Source: Eremophila alpestris peregrina
Taxonomy: Eukaryota > Chordata > Aves > Passeriformes > Alaudidae
NCBI GenBank assembly: GCA_009792885.1
Contig: WMCF01000089.1
Span: 2,779,496 to 2,843,495 of the forward strand
Reading direction: 5' to 3'
DNA: 64,000 bases
The translations under genes were made by a program, and so were the position numbers. Under the pieces are notes generated by a model. It ran no database searches and was not told the origin of the DNA. It saw only the letters and a program-made list of their open reading frames with translations. Of this stretch, positions 60,992 through 64,000 are shown in pieces. How positions within the stretch are numbered: position 1 is the first letter of the stretch; each line of letters starts with the position of its first letter.

Positions 60992-62836
60992 AATATGTCA
61001 GTGCATGCTTTATTATAAGGTGATTTTTTTAAAACTATTATAATTCATTTAAATGCCTGTGAGGACATGTGACCTCTTCAGTGGGAGTTAAAGTGGACTG
61101 AAATATATCTATTGATATCAGCCATGGGATGAGGTTGTGGAAAAAGTTAGTACGTTTTAAGTTTTTCACCATTTATTTGAAAGAGTATACAGAAAAAAAT
61201 TGTCACTATGTTCATTGTCATAGGTTCCTGTGTTTCCAGTGTAGCCCAATTTAATTCCCTTCTACTTTTCACAAGGTTCCTTTCCCAGGGCTTTTTGTGT
61301 TGCAGCATCTCCAATCATTAGGAGTTTGGCTTCTCATTAAAAAAACTCCTACAGTACAGAGAACCAAGGCATCTTGGAGCCATCTCGCACTTGCTTGTGG
61401 GCAGAAATTGTGGAATTCTGACTATTCTGCGTGTCAGATCTTGCCAACAGCTGGAGAAAAATAAAGCCATTATTTAAAACAGCATTGTTACTTTTTGTAA
61501 CAAGAGCAAGACCCATCTGGTTTTTATAGTGTTTGAGACTGTGTTAAGCAATGCAGATTTTGCTGACTTAGGACAGACTTCAGAACCAGGATATTTTTAG
61601 TGTTTCATGTTTGAAATGTTCTTGACTCTGGGCAAGGAGAGGCTTTAGGTGAGGGGGAAAAAGACAACTGAGGCAAGATCTATGTGCGTCCCTGAGTTTG
61701 TAGACAGGAGAGAGCTAAATGTCATCTATCACAAGCTGGAAGGAGCTAGTATAACCACAAGTTGCTTATATTGTGGCAGCATCTCAATGTTTTAACTTCC
61801 TCTGCTGTACACACCTGGAAAAAACAGCTCCAGTACAGTCATCTGGAGAGTGTGAGGTTTATACAGCTTTTTAATGCTGTGGGTTGTTAACTTTACTTCT
61901 CTTGTTAAGAAACTGCTCCCATGAGTACAAATGACTTTACCAATAGGCAGCTGCAGAGATAAAAGGTGATGAAGTTTATACTTCATTAATCAGTGCTAAG
62001 TGATTGTGGTAAGCAACTTCAAGCCAGCTAGAAATGGTCCAGAGGAATTACTCAAGGTCTGGTAGGTTTTAGTACTGGTTTGCTTTATTAAGCAATTTCT
62101 CTGAAGAAGACATTATATTTACTGTTAAATTTTTTTGGGAACTGTATGATAACTGTTCTGGGTTAAAGGGTGGCAGAAAAAATTCATAAAAGTAGAAAAT
62201 TTTACTGAACAAAACAGCTAGGTTTTGCCCAAGCAGAGACATGTCCCAAAGCCAATTTGCACCAAGTTATGGCTTGTCAGTAAGAAAGCTAGGCTTTGGT
62301 CCGTAATGTATGTCTGCAATATCTCACAGCCTTGGTGATGGAGGTATATTCATGATCAGCTTCTGACAGGATTGCTCATTTGGACACCCCAAACCAGCAA
62401 TGAACCACAGTGGTGTTTCCACAATGCTGATCTTTAGTCAGTTAGGGAGAGCACAAAACCCAAGCCCCTAGCTTTAGTCTTTCCCTGTTCTTCTTCTCTC
62501 TTGCAGTTTAGTCTCTCTGTTATGCACAGAGCTTTTCTTGCTGGCTCTGCAGCAAAATTGCTCAGTTACTCTTGAATCTTCCTGATGGGAGATGGCATGT
62601 ATATTTCTGATGGCAAGCTCCTTTGCTCACTTTTTTGGACCTAATTGTTTTCAGGAGGAAGGGAAAGGGAAATGGAAGCAAAAGTGGAAGCAGAAAGTAA
62701 AGGATAAAGTAAGGAAGGCTTTTGCTAATTACCTTCCTGGACATCTGCCATATAGCTAGTTTTCAAGAAGGAACTTAGAAAGAGTGAGATGAGAACTGTA
62801 AATCATTTTAACAGTTTTTGTAAAAGAACTACAAGC

Positions 62837-62853
62837 AAAAAAAAAAAAAAAAA
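62837..62853. repeat. Poly-A tract
   Basis: A-run followed by an A/G-rich stretch up to about 62880. No retroposed body was recognised upstream. Confidence 0.9.
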
Positions 62854-63574
62854 AGTCATGAGAGAAAAGAAAAAAAGAAAACCCCCAAATAATAATCCAA
62901 TATTTCTGGTGTTTTGTTTTGAGTGATTCAGTTGCATAAATGCCATATTTGAGATTATTTTGTTTGTCCTTCATTGTCTATACAGTAAGTGCTGAAATGT
63001 GGAAGTTGTAATGGAATTACCTTCTCATATGCTTTTTATTGTTTCATTTCAAAGCTTGCAAGGACATTCTTTACATACTTTGTCATTTGCTATATATGCT
63101 ATATATGAAGTGTATTACATCCCATAGAAATGGCAGTCTCACTTGCAAAAGAGACAAACTGACAAACTAAAATTTCTCTCTTCTTTAATCTCAGGCATTC
63201 TGAATTCTTGCATGTTTTTGCATGTATCATACCCTTGGCTCCCATTCAGAAACAATGATCACAGAACTAGTTGGAGCGAAGCAATCATGATGAAATCATT
63301 TCCCACTTGAAGTAATTCATGGAAGTTATTTAGTGACTATAAAATCAGAAACACCCCCAGAATTGCATAGACCTGGAAAAATATACAAGGAAAAAATTCT
63401 CCCTCATGTAATTCAAGAGTAATTCCAACATTTTCAGACAAGGATTCAGCTCTTTCTTTGGTTTCTCCTTCCCTGTAGGAGTTGGAGATGTGTTTTACAG
63501 TCTTGATCCTGGTTTGTGAATGGACATCACTTTCAGGGTGATTCAGGTATCTCTTTTGGCTCTTTACTTTGTAG

Positions 63575-63706
63575 ACACCTGTAAAGAATGTTTTGTCGTG
63601 AGCTAGCCTGTGTCAAGATCTTCACTGGACAAGAAGATGTCACTGAATTTTTTGAATGGTTTGAGTGGATTAAAAAGACACATCCCTTTGAATGTACCAG
63701 GTTCAG
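63575..63706 (+). other. Unrecognised possible exon with 40-codon frame
   Basis: A pyrimidine-rich acceptor (ctctttactttgtag) precedes, and a donor-like cag|gtaggc follows. The frame from ATG 63588 starts MFCRELACVKIFTGQEDVTE and goes on with EFFEWFEWIKKTHPFECTRF before TAG at 63708, just past the donor. It matches no family I know; 40 open codons can arise by chance. Confidence 0.2.
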
Positions 63707-64000
63707 GTAGGCTCAGGGAACCATGCCTAAAACTGAAAATCATGATGGAACTTGGAGACCAAAACCACTGATCCCATACTGGAATCTAAAACTGTGAGAT
63801 TATAATCCATGATAACAGGAACAGAAACATCTTGCATTAGTTTACTAAAAAACCCAATACAAGTATATGTGATTAAAAATGTATGGGGAATTTAAACACA
63901 AGGACACTTCAGACTGATGTTTTTTCTCTTCAGTTTCAAGTCTTTTTTTCTGAAGTCTGATTCAGAGACCATTGAGAGCTTCCAGTGACAGAAAGAACTG

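Larger units (their letters stand above)
57011..64000. other. Intergenic, no gene recognised
   Basis: AT-rich sequence with A-runs near 59476, 60735 and 62837. Two weak exon candidates (59972-60175 and 63575-63706) are listed apart. I found no coding sequence resembling MOB3B or an interferon, the neighbours on this side in mammals. Confidence 0.5.

Noticed and set aside
1..64000. CRISPR arrays, bacterial operons, tRNA or rRNA genes
   Set aside because: None seen; the sequence is clearly vertebrate.

Overview
The window looks like a bird genome. It is AT-rich and intron-rich, and it carries many truncated CR1 non-LTR retrotransposons, most keeping the typical 3' end and several keeping reverse-transcriptase text. 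The one clear gene encodes an almost complete match to vertebrate C9orf72. I recognised it from the protein itself, with no database search. Chromosome Z location is inferred from what is known of chicken, not from this sequence.

Layout: positions 1 to about 39,200 look like intergenic desert. I see no supportable gene there, only CR1 copies (near 2.6, 10.4, 11.5, 16.6, 36.5, 38.4 and 38.8 kb), a TATG/TA microsatellite, homopolymers, several foldbacks, a 70-base assembly gap and a small CpG-rich patch near 17.4 kb. A CpG island at about 39,240-39,850 is the promoter and non-coding first exon region of C9orf72. It has two near-identical candidate splice donors, and a single GGGGCC unit lies between them. 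The gene then runs on the + strand: ten coding exons from 40,988 to 52,385, 1,446 coding bases with stop, 481 residues. Every splice site is GT-AG and all reading phases join without error. A 3' UTR of about 2.4 kb probably follows, ending near a poly(A) signal at 54,797. From about 55,900 to 57,010 lies a degenerate + strand CR1 with RT remnants. The last 7 kb has no recognisable gene, only two weak exon candidates.

Function: C9orf72 is a DENN-family protein that works in a complex with SMCR8 and WDR41 at lysosomes and in autophagy and small-GTPase control. It is the only identified protein gene here. The other real content is regulatory (CpG island, alternative first-exon donors, a possible minimal upstream ORF, possible intronic polyadenylation in intron 5) and repetitive. 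Mammals have LINGO2 on the upstream side and IFNK and MOB3B on the downstream side. I could not find coding exons of any of these in this window.
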